Below, piece by piece: positions 1 through 6,147 of a stretch of 10,331 nt of DNA; the stretch's first letter is position 1, and every line of letters begins with the position of its first letter. The stretch lies in the NCBI GenBank assembly GCA_002452695.1, contig DKFA01000117.1:1-10331 (forward strand), in the 5' to 3' direction. Both the position numbers and the translations under genes were made by a program. Source of the stretch: Dehalococcoidia bacterium UBA6808. GTDB taxonomy: Bacteria > Chloroflexota > Dehalococcoidia > GIF9 > UBA5629. The notes under the pieces were generated by a model. That model was not told the origin of the DNA. It did not search any database and worked only from the letters and a program-made list of their open reading frames with translations.

Positions 1-20
1 GGTCAGGAGGTTAAATAGAT

Positions 21-788
21 TTGGCAGAATCAGTTACAGTAAAGCAGCTATTGGAAGCGGGTGCCCACTTCGGTCACCAGACCGGACACTGGCATCCGAA
101 GATGAAGAATTACATCTTTACACAGAGGAACGGCATACACATTATCGACCTCGAACAGACAGTCACCCTGCTTAACAAAGCATGTGAATATGTAAGGGAC
201 TTGATCAGCAACGGGCAAACAATCCTGTTTGTTGGCACCAAAAAACAGGCCCAGGATATCGTGGAAGAGGAAGCCAAAAGATGTGGCATGTTCTACGTCA
301 ATCAGCGCTGGCTGGGCGGCATGCTGACCAACTTCAATACCATCCAAGGCAGAGTAGATTACCTGGTCAGACTTGAAGACAAAAAGTCGCGTGGCGAGCT
401 AGATTACATGTCCAAGAAAGACAAACTGAAGATAGACAAGGAAATGGCCAAGTTAAACAAGCTGATGGGCGGATTTAAAGAAATGACTGCTCTGCCCGGC
501 GCCATTTTTATCATTGATCCCACTAAGGAAAAAATAGCGCTGGCCGAAGCCCAGAAAGTCGGGGTTACTGTGGTAGCCACGGTTGATACCAATTGCAATC
601 CCGATGGGATCGACTATATTATCCCGGCCAACGACGACGCTATTAAAGCCATCAGGGTTATCTGCACCCATATCGCAAACGCAGTGCTAGAAGGTAAGAT
701 GCTGGCTGAAGCCGGTGAGAAGAAAGAAACCGAAGCTGAAGCCGAGGTTGCTGGATCTGGAGAGCCTGCAGAAACTGCCACTGCCTGA
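21..788 (+). CDS. rpsB: 30S ribosomal protein S2
   Basis: This is ribosomal protein S2 of the small subunit, which binds late in 30S assembly near the S1 docking site. The 255-residue product has the family signatures in order: the N-terminal LLEAGAHFGHQT block, NGIHIIDLEQT, the RWLGGMLTNF motif near the middle, PGAIFIIDPTKE, and the PDGIDYIIPANDDAIKAI block, where Ala replaces the more usual Gly before NDD. The last 25 or so residues are a Glu/Ala-rich tail, a common low-complexity extension in this family. The start is TTG at 21, supported by AGGAGG at 5-10 with ten bases of spacing; the usual N-terminal block begins right after it. It is the first gene seen of the cluster and its promoter lies outside the window. 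Spacing to tsf is 67 bases. Length and motifs are normal. Confidence 0.98.
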   Translation: MAESVTVKQLLEAGAHFGHQTGHWHPKMKNYIFTQRNGIHIIDLEQTVTLLNKACEYVRDLISNGQTILFVGTKKQAQDIVEEEAKRCGMFYVNQRWLGGMLTNFNTIQGRVDYLVRLEDKKSRGELDYMSKKDKLKIDKEMAKLNKLMGGFKEMTALPGAIFIIDPTKEKIALAEAQKVGVTVVATVDTNCNPDGIDYIIPANDDAIKAIRVICTHIANAVLEGKMLAEAGEKKETEAEAEVAGSGEPAETATA

Positions 789-855
789 ACTAGCTTACAG
801 GCTAACTCTATATTCTGTCTGAACTAATCTTTCATGATGACAAAGGAGAACTGAA

Positions 856-1359
856 TTGGATATTTCAGCCGATAAAATAAAGGAGTTGCGTCAGAAGACC
901 GGCGCTGGCGTAATGGACTGTAAAAAAGCACTTACCGATGCAGCCGGTGACTTTAATAAGGCCTGTGATATGCTGACAGAGCGCGGCCTTGCCATAGCCA
1001 AGAAGAAATCGGAGCGTACCGCCGAGCAGGGTTTGATCGAATGCTACGTGCATACTGGCAACCACCTGGGCGTCATGCTCGAGATCAACTGTGAGACCGA
1101 CTTCGTCGCGCGTACTCAGGATTTCAAAGACCTGGCCCACAACATTGCCCTGCAGATTTCTGCCATGTCACCGCTATATGTCAGCAAAGACAACATTCCT
1201 GAGGGCGACACTGCTGATCCGGCAGCCGTCTGCTTGCTACAGCAGCCTTATATTAAAGACCCGTCTAAAACGATCCAGGATATCATAACCGAGACAATAG
1301 CTAAGACTGGAGAGAATATCAAGATACGCAGGTTCGTTCGTTTTGAACTGGGTTATTAG
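856..1359 (+). CDS. tsf: Translation elongation factor Ts, short form
   Basis: EF-Ts exchanges GDP for GTP on EF-Tu in the cytoplasm. The N-terminal UBA-like segment shows KIKELRQKTGAGVMDCKKAL (about residues 7-26), and the EF-Tu-contacting NCETDFVAR motif follows at about residues 78-86. The C-terminus ends in the typical QPYIKD and GENIKIRRFVRFE blocks. At 167 residues it is far shorter than the E. coli protein (about 283): the second half of the core with its coiled-coil insertion is missing, as in the short EF-Ts of Thermus and, as I recall, of Dehalococcoides. The reading frame is intact and both ends are canonical, so this is a natural short form and not a truncation. The start is TTG at 856 behind AAAGGAGA at 842-849. 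It ends two bases before the pyrH start. Confidence 0.97.
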   Translation: MDISADKIKELRQKTGAGVMDCKKALTDAAGDFNKACDMLTERGLAIAKKKSERTAEQGLIECYVHTGNHLGVMLEINCETDFVARTQDFKDLAHNIALQISAMSPLYVSKDNIPEGDTADPAAVCLLQQPYIKDPSKTIQDIITETIAKTGENIKIRRFVRFELGY

Positions 1360-1361
1360 AA

Positions 1362-2099
1362 TTGTCTACCCCAAAAGCTAAATTTAAAAGGGTATTGCTA
1401 AAGCTTAGCGGTGAGGCGCTGATGGGCGATCACAGCTATGGCATAGACCCCTCTGTTCTTAATTCTATTGCACGACAGCTCAAAAAGATCGTCGCTCTCA
1501 ATGTCGAAGTAGCTATAGTTGTCGGCGGCGGAAACTTCTGGAGAGGCGCAGCAGCCGAAGCTTCCGGCATGGACCGCGCCACGGCAGATTACGCCGGCAT
1601 GCTGGCAACTATCATTAACGCTCTCGCGCTTCAGGACGCTCTGGAAAACAACGGTGTGGTCACCAGGACCCAGTCAGCCATCACCATTCAGGCCATTGCA
1701 GAGCCACATATAAGGCGCAGGGCGATAAGACACCTCGAAAAAAAGAGGGTTGTTATCTTCGCCGGTGGCACCGGCAACCCCTATATGACCACAGATACCG
1801 CTGCCGCACTCAGAGCAATAGAGATCACGGCTGATGTCCTGTTGGTGGCTAAGAATAAAGTTGACGGCATTTATGATTCGGACCCACGTAAAAACCACCA
1901 TGCCAGGAAATATACCCACCTGACGCACAAACAGGCGCTCAACCTTCAGCTCGCCGTCATGGACATCACGGCGTTTTCCTTGTGCCAGCAAAATAAACTG
2001 CCTATAATTGTATTTGACCTCCAGGCTAAAGACAGCATCTTAAGAGTAATTGAGGGAGAAGATATAGGAACTACGGTTACGAGTGAGGAAAAAGAATGA
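1362..2099 (+). CDS. pyrH: Uridylate kinase (UMP kinase)
   Basis: UMP kinase phosphorylates UMP to UDP with ATP in pyrimidine nucleotide synthesis, as a cytoplasmic hexamer of the amino-acid kinase fold. Visible motifs in the 245-residue product are the N-terminal LLKLSGEALMG, the glycine-rich VVGGGNFWRG, the DRATADYAGMLAT nucleoside-binding region, AGGTGNPYMTTDTAAALRA, and the ATP-site DVLLVAKNKVDGIYDSDP. The C-terminal MDITAFSLCQQNKLPIIVFDL block is also typical. A Met stands where the family usually has an aromatic residue in GNP(F/Y)(F)TTD. The start is TTG at 1362, two bases after the tsf stop. No Shine-Dalgarno sequence is evident there, so translation is probably coupled to tsf termination. 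The stop overlaps the frr start by four bases (ATGA). Confidence 0.97.
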   Translation: MSTPKAKFKRVLLKLSGEALMGDHSYGIDPSVLNSIARQLKKIVALNVEVAIVVGGGNFWRGAAAEASGMDRATADYAGMLATIINALALQDALENNGVVTRTQSAITIQAIAEPHIRRRAIRHLEKKRVVIFAGGTGNPYMTTDTAAALRAIEITADVLLVAKNKVDGIYDSDPRKNHHARKYTHLTHKQALNLQLAVMDITAFSLCQQNKLPIIVFDLQAKDSILRVIEGEDIGTTVTSEEKE

Positions 2100-2653
2100 T
2101 TGAAATTATACTCAAAAATGCTGATTCAAAAATGAAAAAGGCCGTTGAAGCTCTCAGTAATGAGCTGGCCAGCATCCGCACGGGGCGGGCCTCTCCCGCA
2201 CTGGTGGAGTACATCAAGGTTGATTATCACGGCGTAATGACACCTCTGATACAGCTTGCCTCCATATCTGTCCCGGAGCCTCGGACAATTACCATCCGCC
2301 CCTATGACCGCAGTATCATCAACAATATTGACAAGGCCATTATTAAATCGGATCTCGGACTGAACCCCACCAACGACGGGACTAATATCCGCATCACCAT
2401 ACCAACGCTCACGGAAGAACGGCGCAAGGATTTGATCAAGATCATACATAAGAGGCTGGAAGAATCACGCATTCACATCCGCAACATCCGAAGGGACACA
2501 GTGGACGAGCTTAAGCAATCTGAAAAGAACAAAGAGGTGTCGCAAGACCAGGAAAAGCGGGCCGCCGAGCAGCTACAGAAGCTTACCGATACCTATATCA
2601 GTTCCATCGACAAGATCGGTAAAGATAAAGAAGCAGAGATCCTCGAGATTTAG
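2096..2653 (+). CDS. frr: Ribosome recycling factor
   Basis: RRF splits post-termination ribosomes together with EF-G. The 185-residue product is normal for the family. It contains ELASIRTGRASPALVEYIKV near the N-terminus, the TPLIQLASISVPEPRTITIRPYD block of the compact domain, and the helical-domain sequences IPTLTEERRKDLIK and IRNIRRDTVDELK. The charged C-terminal helix completes the three-helix bundle. The start is ATG at 2096, overlapping the pyrH stop as ATGA, with GAGGAA at 2085-2090 as a weak ribosome binding site. Directly after its stop comes a strong AGGGGAGGA, which in related clusters would be expected to drive uppS. Here it precedes only a 23-codon ORF. Confidence 0.97.
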   Translation: MIEIILKNADSKMKKAVEALSNELASIRTGRASPALVEYIKVDYHGVMTPLIQLASISVPEPRTITIRPYDRSIINNIDKAIIKSDLGLNPTNDGTNIRITIPTLTEERRKDLIKIIHKRLEESRIHIRNIRRDTVDELKQSEKNKEVSQDQEKRAAEQLQKLTDTYISSIDKIGKDKEAEILEI

Positions 2654-2664
2654 GGGAGGAAATA

Positions 2665-2736
2665 TTGCTGTGCGGGCCTGCAGCGGGTTTGAGCCGGGCA
2701 GCTTACCGTCAATATTACCTGTTTACAACACATTGA
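2665..2736 (+). CDS. Putative 23-codon small ORF in the uppS position
   Basis: This small ORF is preceded by the strong Shine-Dalgarno AGGGGAGGA at 2652-2660, four bases before a TTG start; TTG is also the start used by three nearby genes. It reads MLCGPAAGLS at its start and YYLFTTH at its end, and stops at TGA 2734-2736, one base before the cdsA ATG at 2738. It has no recognisable domain and does not resemble undecaprenyl diphosphate synthase. Two readings are possible. It may be a translated coupling peptide that delivers ribosomes to cdsA, which has no ribosome binding site of its own. Or it may be scar sequence left when uppS was lost. Its translation is inferred from the ribosome binding site and the stop/start spacing only. 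Confidence 0.4.
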   Translation: MLCGPAAGLSRAAYRQYYLFTTH

Positions 2737-2737
2737 T

Positions 2738-3538
2738 ATGGTACTGAAAAGGATTATTACCGGCATCTGCATGGGGATTATCGTCGGTATCGCTATCTGG
2801 CTGGGCAACCCCCTGTTTTTACTGGTAGCGTGTATTGCGGCAGCCCTGGCCGTTTTCGAGTTTTATAGGATCGCCAGGCATGAGAATGTCCAGCCTCTGG
2901 TCTATCCCGGCATCTTCTTCACTGTTCTGCTCGTGCTGCAGAGTATCAGCCCCTTCCCACAGACCCTGCCGGTGCTTTTTGTGCTGCTGGTTGTGCTGCC
3001 GCTGGTCTGGGTGCTGTTCAAACATGACAAAGACAGCACCTTCATCAACGTGGCATGGACGATTCTGGGGGCGCTTTATACAGGCTGGATGATCTCTTTT
3101 TATGTCAATATACGCGAACTTCGCGACGGCATGGGATGGACCTTCCTTGTGCTCACCTGTACCGCGATGTGCGATGTGTTCGCCTATGCAGTCGGCAGCT
3201 GGCTGGGAAAACACCCGCTGGCGTCGTCGGTCAGCCCTGGTAAAACCGTGGAGGGCGCCATCGGCGGAATAGCCGGATCAATGCTGTTTGCCGTATTGCT
3301 GGGAACTTTCTTCAAACTGCCTCTCAACCATGTCGGGATGATACTGGCAGGTATTGTAATCGGCGTGTTCGCCGAGATCGGCGACCTGGTGGAATCTCTG
3401 CTCAAGCGGAACATGAAAGCTAAGGATAGCGGTACTATCCTGCCTGGCCACGGAGGCTTACTGGACAGAATCGACAGCCACCTGTTGGTCAGCCCGGTTG
3501 CCTACTTCCTCATCCTGTTGATAACAAAACAGGGTTGA
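2738..3538 (+). CDS. cdsA: Phosphatidate cytidylyltransferase (CDP-diacylglycerol synthase)
   Basis: CdsA condenses CTP with phosphatidic acid to give CDP-diacylglycerol, the precursor of the phospholipids, in the cytoplasmic membrane. The 266-residue product is strongly hydrophobic with about seven or eight membrane segments. The first follows MVLKRIITG, a typical family N-terminus. The diagnostic C-terminal signature is complete at about residues 222-249: SLLKRNMKAKDSG, then LPGHGGLLDRIDS, with the Lys-Asp and Asp-Arg-x-Asp residues that bind metal and substrate. Earlier family blocks such as YAVGSWLGKHPL and SPGKTVEGAIGG are also present. The ATG at 2738 lacks a Shine-Dalgarno sequence and begins one base after the stop of the small ORF, which suggests translational coupling. 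It is the last plus-strand gene before a convergent minus-strand block. Confidence 0.96.
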   Translation: MVLKRIITGICMGIIVGIAIWLGNPLFLLVACIAAALAVFEFYRIARHENVQPLVYPGIFFTVLLVLQSISPFPQTLPVLFVLLVVLPLVWVLFKHDKDSTFINVAWTILGALYTGWMISFYVNIRELRDGMGWTFLVLTCTAMCDVFAYAVGSWLGKHPLASSVSPGKTVEGAIGGIAGSMLFAVLLGTFFKLPLNHVGMILAGIVIGVFAEIGDLVESLLKRNMKAKDSGTILPGHGGLLDRIDSHLLVSPVAYFLILLITKQG

Positions 3539-3558
3539 CCGTCCTTCGAAGAACTAAT

Positions 3559-3587
3559 GTTGCCTGTTGCGGCAACTGCTTTCTTGA
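3559..3587. terminator. Weak candidate terminator between convergent genes
   Basis: In the 88-base gap between the converging cdsA and hydroxyacyl-CoA dehydrogenase genes there is a perfect 6-bp inverted repeat, GTTGCC (3559-3564) and GGCAAC (3571-3576), with a six-base loop. A loose T-rich run (TGCTTTCTT) follows on the plus strand, and ATTAGTTCTT follows on the minus strand. It sits where a bidirectional terminator would be expected. The stem is short and the T-tracts are interrupted, so the call is tentative. Confidence 0.35.
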
Positions 3588-3626
3588 GACAGCCAACCCC
3601 ATTGATCTATTGATGGCGGCTACAGC

Positions 3627-4796
3627 TTAGATGGTGATGTTGCCTTTTTTGAGCATCTCAGTCGGCTCAAACCATTTTATACCAGTTTTCTTGGCGATAT
3701 CGGAGCATTTCTCGGCTACCTTGGCCCAGCCCATACCCTTGGCCAGTGCAAAAGGTCCGAACGGGGCGCCACCGCCGTTGACCATGGCCTTGTCTATCTC
3801 GGCGGCATCTTTGGCCACCTTGTCTTCGATCAGCTTGGTGCCTTCGTTGACCTGTATGCAGATCAGGTCCATCGGATCGAAGTTGGGATCAGCCTTGCTC
3901 ATATCTATGGTCGGCCTTGCGCCGCCGGGCCACTCGAAGATACCTTTGCCGGTCTTCTTGCCCAGTGTGCCGGCTTCATTCATCTTCTTGAGCCAGCCCC
4001 CCGGTGCGAAGTCCGGTGAAAGCATTTTGGCAAAATATTCTGCGCCGTGCAGATTAATATCGAGACCTGTATAATCCATTGTCTCGTAGGGTCCCATCGG
4101 AACGCCCATGGTCCGCATCTTAGCGTCCACTGCCTCGGGAACTACCATACCCTTATCCAGCAGATAACCAAGATACATACCCACAGGAGCCCCCAGCCTG
4201 TTGAAGATAAAGCCCGGGGTATCCTTCTCAACCATTACCGGGACCATTGTGCCCCTGAAGTTCTTCCATTTCAGCACGAGGTCTCGACTGACGTTCATCG
4301 TTTCGTCTGATGTCTTACCGCGGATGACCTCCACCAATAGCATCATCGCTGGAGGGTTGAAAAAATGCACGCCGACTACTTTATCAGGTCTGCCGGTAGC
4401 TTCGCCCATCTTGGTGATGCTCATATTGGAGGTATTGGAGGCAAGGATCGTATGCTTGGGAGCAACTTCATCCAGCTCTTTGAATATCTTCAATTTAAGG
4501 TCAAGTATCTCAGGCGCTGCCTCAATAACATAATCGGCGTCTTTGACAGCTTCCTTCATTACAGTGAAACCGGAGATTCGTCCCATGATGGCATCCATAT
4601 CCGCCTGGGACATCTTCTGCTTGGATACCTGTTTGGCCAGACTCTCCTTGATCTTGCCCAAGCCTTTGTCAACAAATTCCTGCTTGATGTCATACAGGTT
4701 GACTTTGTAACCGGACATGGCCGCAACTTCACCGATGCCGTGGCCCATGTCGCCGGCGCCTACCACTGCTATCCGTTTGATATCCGAAACATTCAT
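3627..4796 (-). CDS. 3-hydroxyacyl-CoA dehydrogenase (NAD-dependent)
   Basis: This enzyme oxidises (S)-3-hydroxyacyl-CoA to 3-oxoacyl-CoA with NAD, as in beta-oxidation or in butyryl/crotonyl-CoA metabolism. The N-terminal Rossmann domain has the GxGxMGxGI dinucleotide motif at residues 13-21. Catalytic residues match the human enzyme by constant spacing: S123 in ASNTS, H144 in VHFFNPP, E156 in LLVEV, and N199 in DTPGFIFNR. The first C-terminal domain contains GPYETMDYTGLDI. A second, shorter C-terminal domain (about residues 310-389) holds VNEGTKLIEDKVA and GAPFGPFALAKGMG. At 389 residues it is longer than single-domain Hbd (about 280-290) and resembles the dehydrogenase half of archaeal dehydrogenase/hydratase fusions. 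The ATG at 4796 has AGGAGAGG at 4804-4811. It lies 33 bases after the hydratase gene and is probably co-transcribed with it. Substrate chain length cannot be read from the sequence. Confidence 0.93.
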   Translation of the reverse strand: MNVSDIKRIAVVGAGDMGHGIGEVAAMSGYKVNLYDIKQEFVDKGLGKIKESLAKQVSKQKMSQADMDAIMGRISGFTVMKEAVKDADYVIEAAPEILDLKLKIFKELDEVAPKHTILASNTSNMSITKMGEATGRPDKVVGVHFFNPPAMMLLVEVIRGKTSDETMNVSRDLVLKWKNFRGTMVPVMVEKDTPGFIFNRLGAPVGMYLGYLLDKGMVVPEAVDAKMRTMGVPMGPYETMDYTGLDINLHGAEYFAKMLSPDFAPGGWLKKMNEAGTLGKKTGKGIFEWPGGARPTIDMSKADPNFDPMDLICIQVNEGTKLIEDKVAKDAAEIDKAMVNGGGAPFGPFALAKGMGWAKVAEKCSDIAKKTGIKWFEPTEMLKKGNITI

Positions 4797-4829
4797 AAAC
4801 TAACCTCTCCTATATTTATTAATTATTAA

Positions 4830-5606
4830 TTATTCGCCGATAAACTTCGCTTCACGTTTTTCCATGAAAGCGGTCATGCCTTCGCGCGCATCCTTGGATG
4901 CCTGAACGATGGAAGAGCCTTCCAGTTCGATCTCGATGCCGGCAAACATATTTGTATCCTGCCCGAGCACGACAGCATTGAGAATGGCTTTAAGGGCGAG
5001 CGGTGCGCGTTTACCCAGGTTTATAGCGATCTCCCTGGCATCCTTGACAACTTCACCTGGCTTGGAGACTTTGTTCAGCAGTCCCCATTCATAGGCTTCC
5101 TTGGCACTAAGTTTCCTGCCCAACAGGGCAACTTCCAGTGCCCTGGTGCGTCCTACCAGCCTTGGCAATCTTTGCGTACCGCCCCATCCAGGTATGATTC
5201 CCAGGGTGATCTCAGGCAATCCAAGATTTGCTTTCTCCGCATCAACCATGACGCGGAAATGGCAGGCCAACGCCAATTCAAACCCACCACCCAATGCGTA
5301 GCCATTGATGGCGGCGATGACAGGCTTGGGACTCCTCTCGATCTTATTGTAAACAATGTGCCCCGACCGCGGCATCCACACATTCATCGGGTCCGCGAAA
5401 CTCGCAATATCAAAACCAGCGGAGAAAGCTTTGTCACCGGCGCCGGTGATGATAATAGCCCTGATGTCTTTGTCCTTGACCAGCTCGTCTACGGCCAGCC
5501 CGAGATTGGTAATTGCAGGGTAATTGAAGGCATGTACTGGGGGTCTGTTCAGAGTGATGATCCCTACTGGGCCTTCCTTTTCCAAAATCAACGTATCGTA
5601 AGCCAT
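4830..5606 (-). CDS. Enoyl-CoA hydratase/isomerase (crotonase family)
   Basis: This crotonase-fold protein most likely adds water across the double bond of trans-2-enoyl-CoA to give 3-hydroxyacyl-CoA, the substrate of the dehydrogenase encoded next. The 258-residue length is standard. The first oxyanion-hole segment is FSAGFDI (about 61-67), with Phe where FxAGADI is usual. The second is NGYALGGGFELAL, with catalytic E110, and LPEITLGIIPGWGGTQRLPRL carries the second catalytic glutamate, E132. Both acid/base glutamates are present, so hydratase activity is plausible and a pure isomerase is less likely. Just after the N-terminal strand, LNRPPVHAFN replaces the usual LNRP(x)xxNALN. The start is ATG at 5606 with AAGGAGG at 5611-5617. 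It is the upstream gene of a two-gene minus-strand unit and may have its own promoter near 5640. Confidence 0.93.
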   Translation of the reverse strand: MAYDTLILEKEGPVGIITLNRPPVHAFNYPAITNLGLAVDELVKDKDIRAIIITGAGDKAFSAGFDIASFADPMNVWMPRSGHIVYNKIERSPKPVIAAINGYALGGGFELALACHFRVMVDAEKANLGLPEITLGIIPGWGGTQRLPRLVGRTRALEVALLGRKLSAKEAYEWGLLNKVSKPGEVVKDAREIAINLGKRAPLALKAILNAVVLGQDTNMFAGIEIELEGSSIVQASKDAREGMTAFMEKREAKFIGE

Positions 5607-5638
5607 TATTCCTCCTTGATTATTTAATTACGCGTTAT

Positions 5639-5667
5639 ATTATAACTCAAATCGTTAAATCTTTCCC
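5639..5667 (-). promoter_or_regulatory. Possible promoter for the hydratase/dehydrogenase pair
   Basis: On the minus strand a perfect TATAAT lies at 5639-5644, about 32 bases upstream of the hydratase ATG, in AT-rich sequence. The hexamer at 17-base spacing (5662-5667, GGGAAA) is a poor -35. The perfect -10 and its position between the small cysteine gene and the hydratase make a promoter plausible but not firm. Confidence 0.35.
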
Positions 5668-5699
5668 GATTACTCAAACAATAAAGTTAACAGCGGTTC

Positions 5700-5960
5700 T
5701 TATCTTTCCCGTTCTACATCAACTATGGTCGTTTTGCTGACCAGGTCCGGCAATATTGTCTTAAGCTGCAATCCTGCTACCAGTTCGAGCTTGTTCACAG
5801 TCTCAACCAGGTTTAATATCGCACAGTTATTGGTCGATGCCCTCCACCATGCGCAATTTTCTTCATCGCACTGGCATGAATCACGTTTGACGAACCCGTC
5901 AGCCTCAAGGGTTTTACTGTTGAATTTCATGGGGCAATTTATGATTCTCTGTTTCGTCAT
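5700..5960 (-). CDS. Small cysteine-rich protein of unknown function
   Basis: This 86-residue protein is not one I can assign to a named function. It contains five cysteines: C9 in INCPMKF, C29 and C31 in DSCQCDEENC, C36 in NCAWW and C46 in NNCAI. I recall small proteins with a CP..., Cx(4-6)CAWW, then CAI layout in Chloroflexota, Clostridia and some phages, usually unnamed. Four or five cysteines in that spacing suggest zinc or iron-sulfur binding, which is an inference. The second half, about residues 48-86, is predicted amphipathic helix without cysteines. The gene is credible because of a near-perfect GAGGAGGA at 5967-5974 seven bases before the ATG at 5960, and a TATAAT upstream at 6051-6056. 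It is the first gene of the minus-strand block, 93 bases before the hydratase, and is divergent from the zinc-finger gene. Confidence 0.78.
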   Translation of the reverse strand: MTKQRIINCPMKFNSKTLEADGFVKRDSCQCDEENCAWWRASTNNCAILNLVETVNKLELVAGLQLKTILPDLVSKTTIVDVERER

Positions 5961-6050
5961 TGATTGTCCTCCTCAAAATAATTAGGCCACAGTTACGGAA
6001 TATACAAATATATGCTTGCCTCTCTAGTCTCGACAGGCGCTACACGCTCT

Positions 6051-6079
6051 ATTATACACAAGTAAGGACAAAAGTTTAA
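6051..6079 (-). promoter_or_regulatory. Predicted promoter for the small cysteine-rich gene
   Basis: The minus strand reads TTAAAC (6074-6079), a 17-base spacer, then a perfect TATAAT (6051-6056). The -35 matches consensus at only three positions. Transcription would start near 6044, giving a leader of about 84 bases ahead of the ATG at 5960. The -35 directly abuts the -35 of the divergent promoter. Confidence 0.45.
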
Positions 6080-6108
6080 TTGCATTGAGTAACGCCAGTG
6101 GCTATAAT
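6080..6108 (+). promoter_or_regulatory. Predicted sigma-70-type promoter for the B-box gene
   Basis: The plus strand has TTGCAT (6080-6085), exactly 17 bases, then a perfect TATAAT (6103-6108). The expected transcription start is about 6115, roughly 33 bases upstream of the ATG at 6148, and the Shine-Dalgarno at 6134-6142 lies inside that leader. This is the best promoter match in the window. It also rules against the in-frame upstream TTG at 6085 as a start. Confidence 0.65.
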
Positions 6109-6147
6109 ATTTTCCAGATTAGCTCAGTTATTTGGAGGAGGAATTCT

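Noticed and set aside
791..804. Small inverted repeat TAGC...GCTA after rpsB, considered as an attenuator
   Set aside because: The stem is only four pairs with no T-tract, too weak to call a terminator or regulatory hairpin.
4365..4829. 154-codon plus-strand ORF antisense to the dehydrogenase gene
   Set aside because: It lies entirely opposite a gene with full catalytic motifs, has no ribosome binding site and no recognisable family, and is explained by the codon pattern of the real gene.
4818..4834. Tandem ATTAATT repeat between the hydratase and dehydrogenase genes
   Set aside because: It has just over two copies of a seven-base AT-rich unit and spans the hydratase stop; it is likely chance low complexity, not a binding site array.
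5172..5627. 151-codon plus-strand ORF antisense to the enoyl-CoA hydratase
   Set aside because: It is opposite a well-supported gene, its product resembles no known family, and it extends over the hydratase ribosome binding site only by chance.
6085..6147. Upstream TTG start adding 21 residues to the B-box protein
   Set aside because: The TTG overlaps the promoter -35 region and lies upstream of the predicted transcription start, with no ribosome binding site; ATG 6148 has an excellent one.
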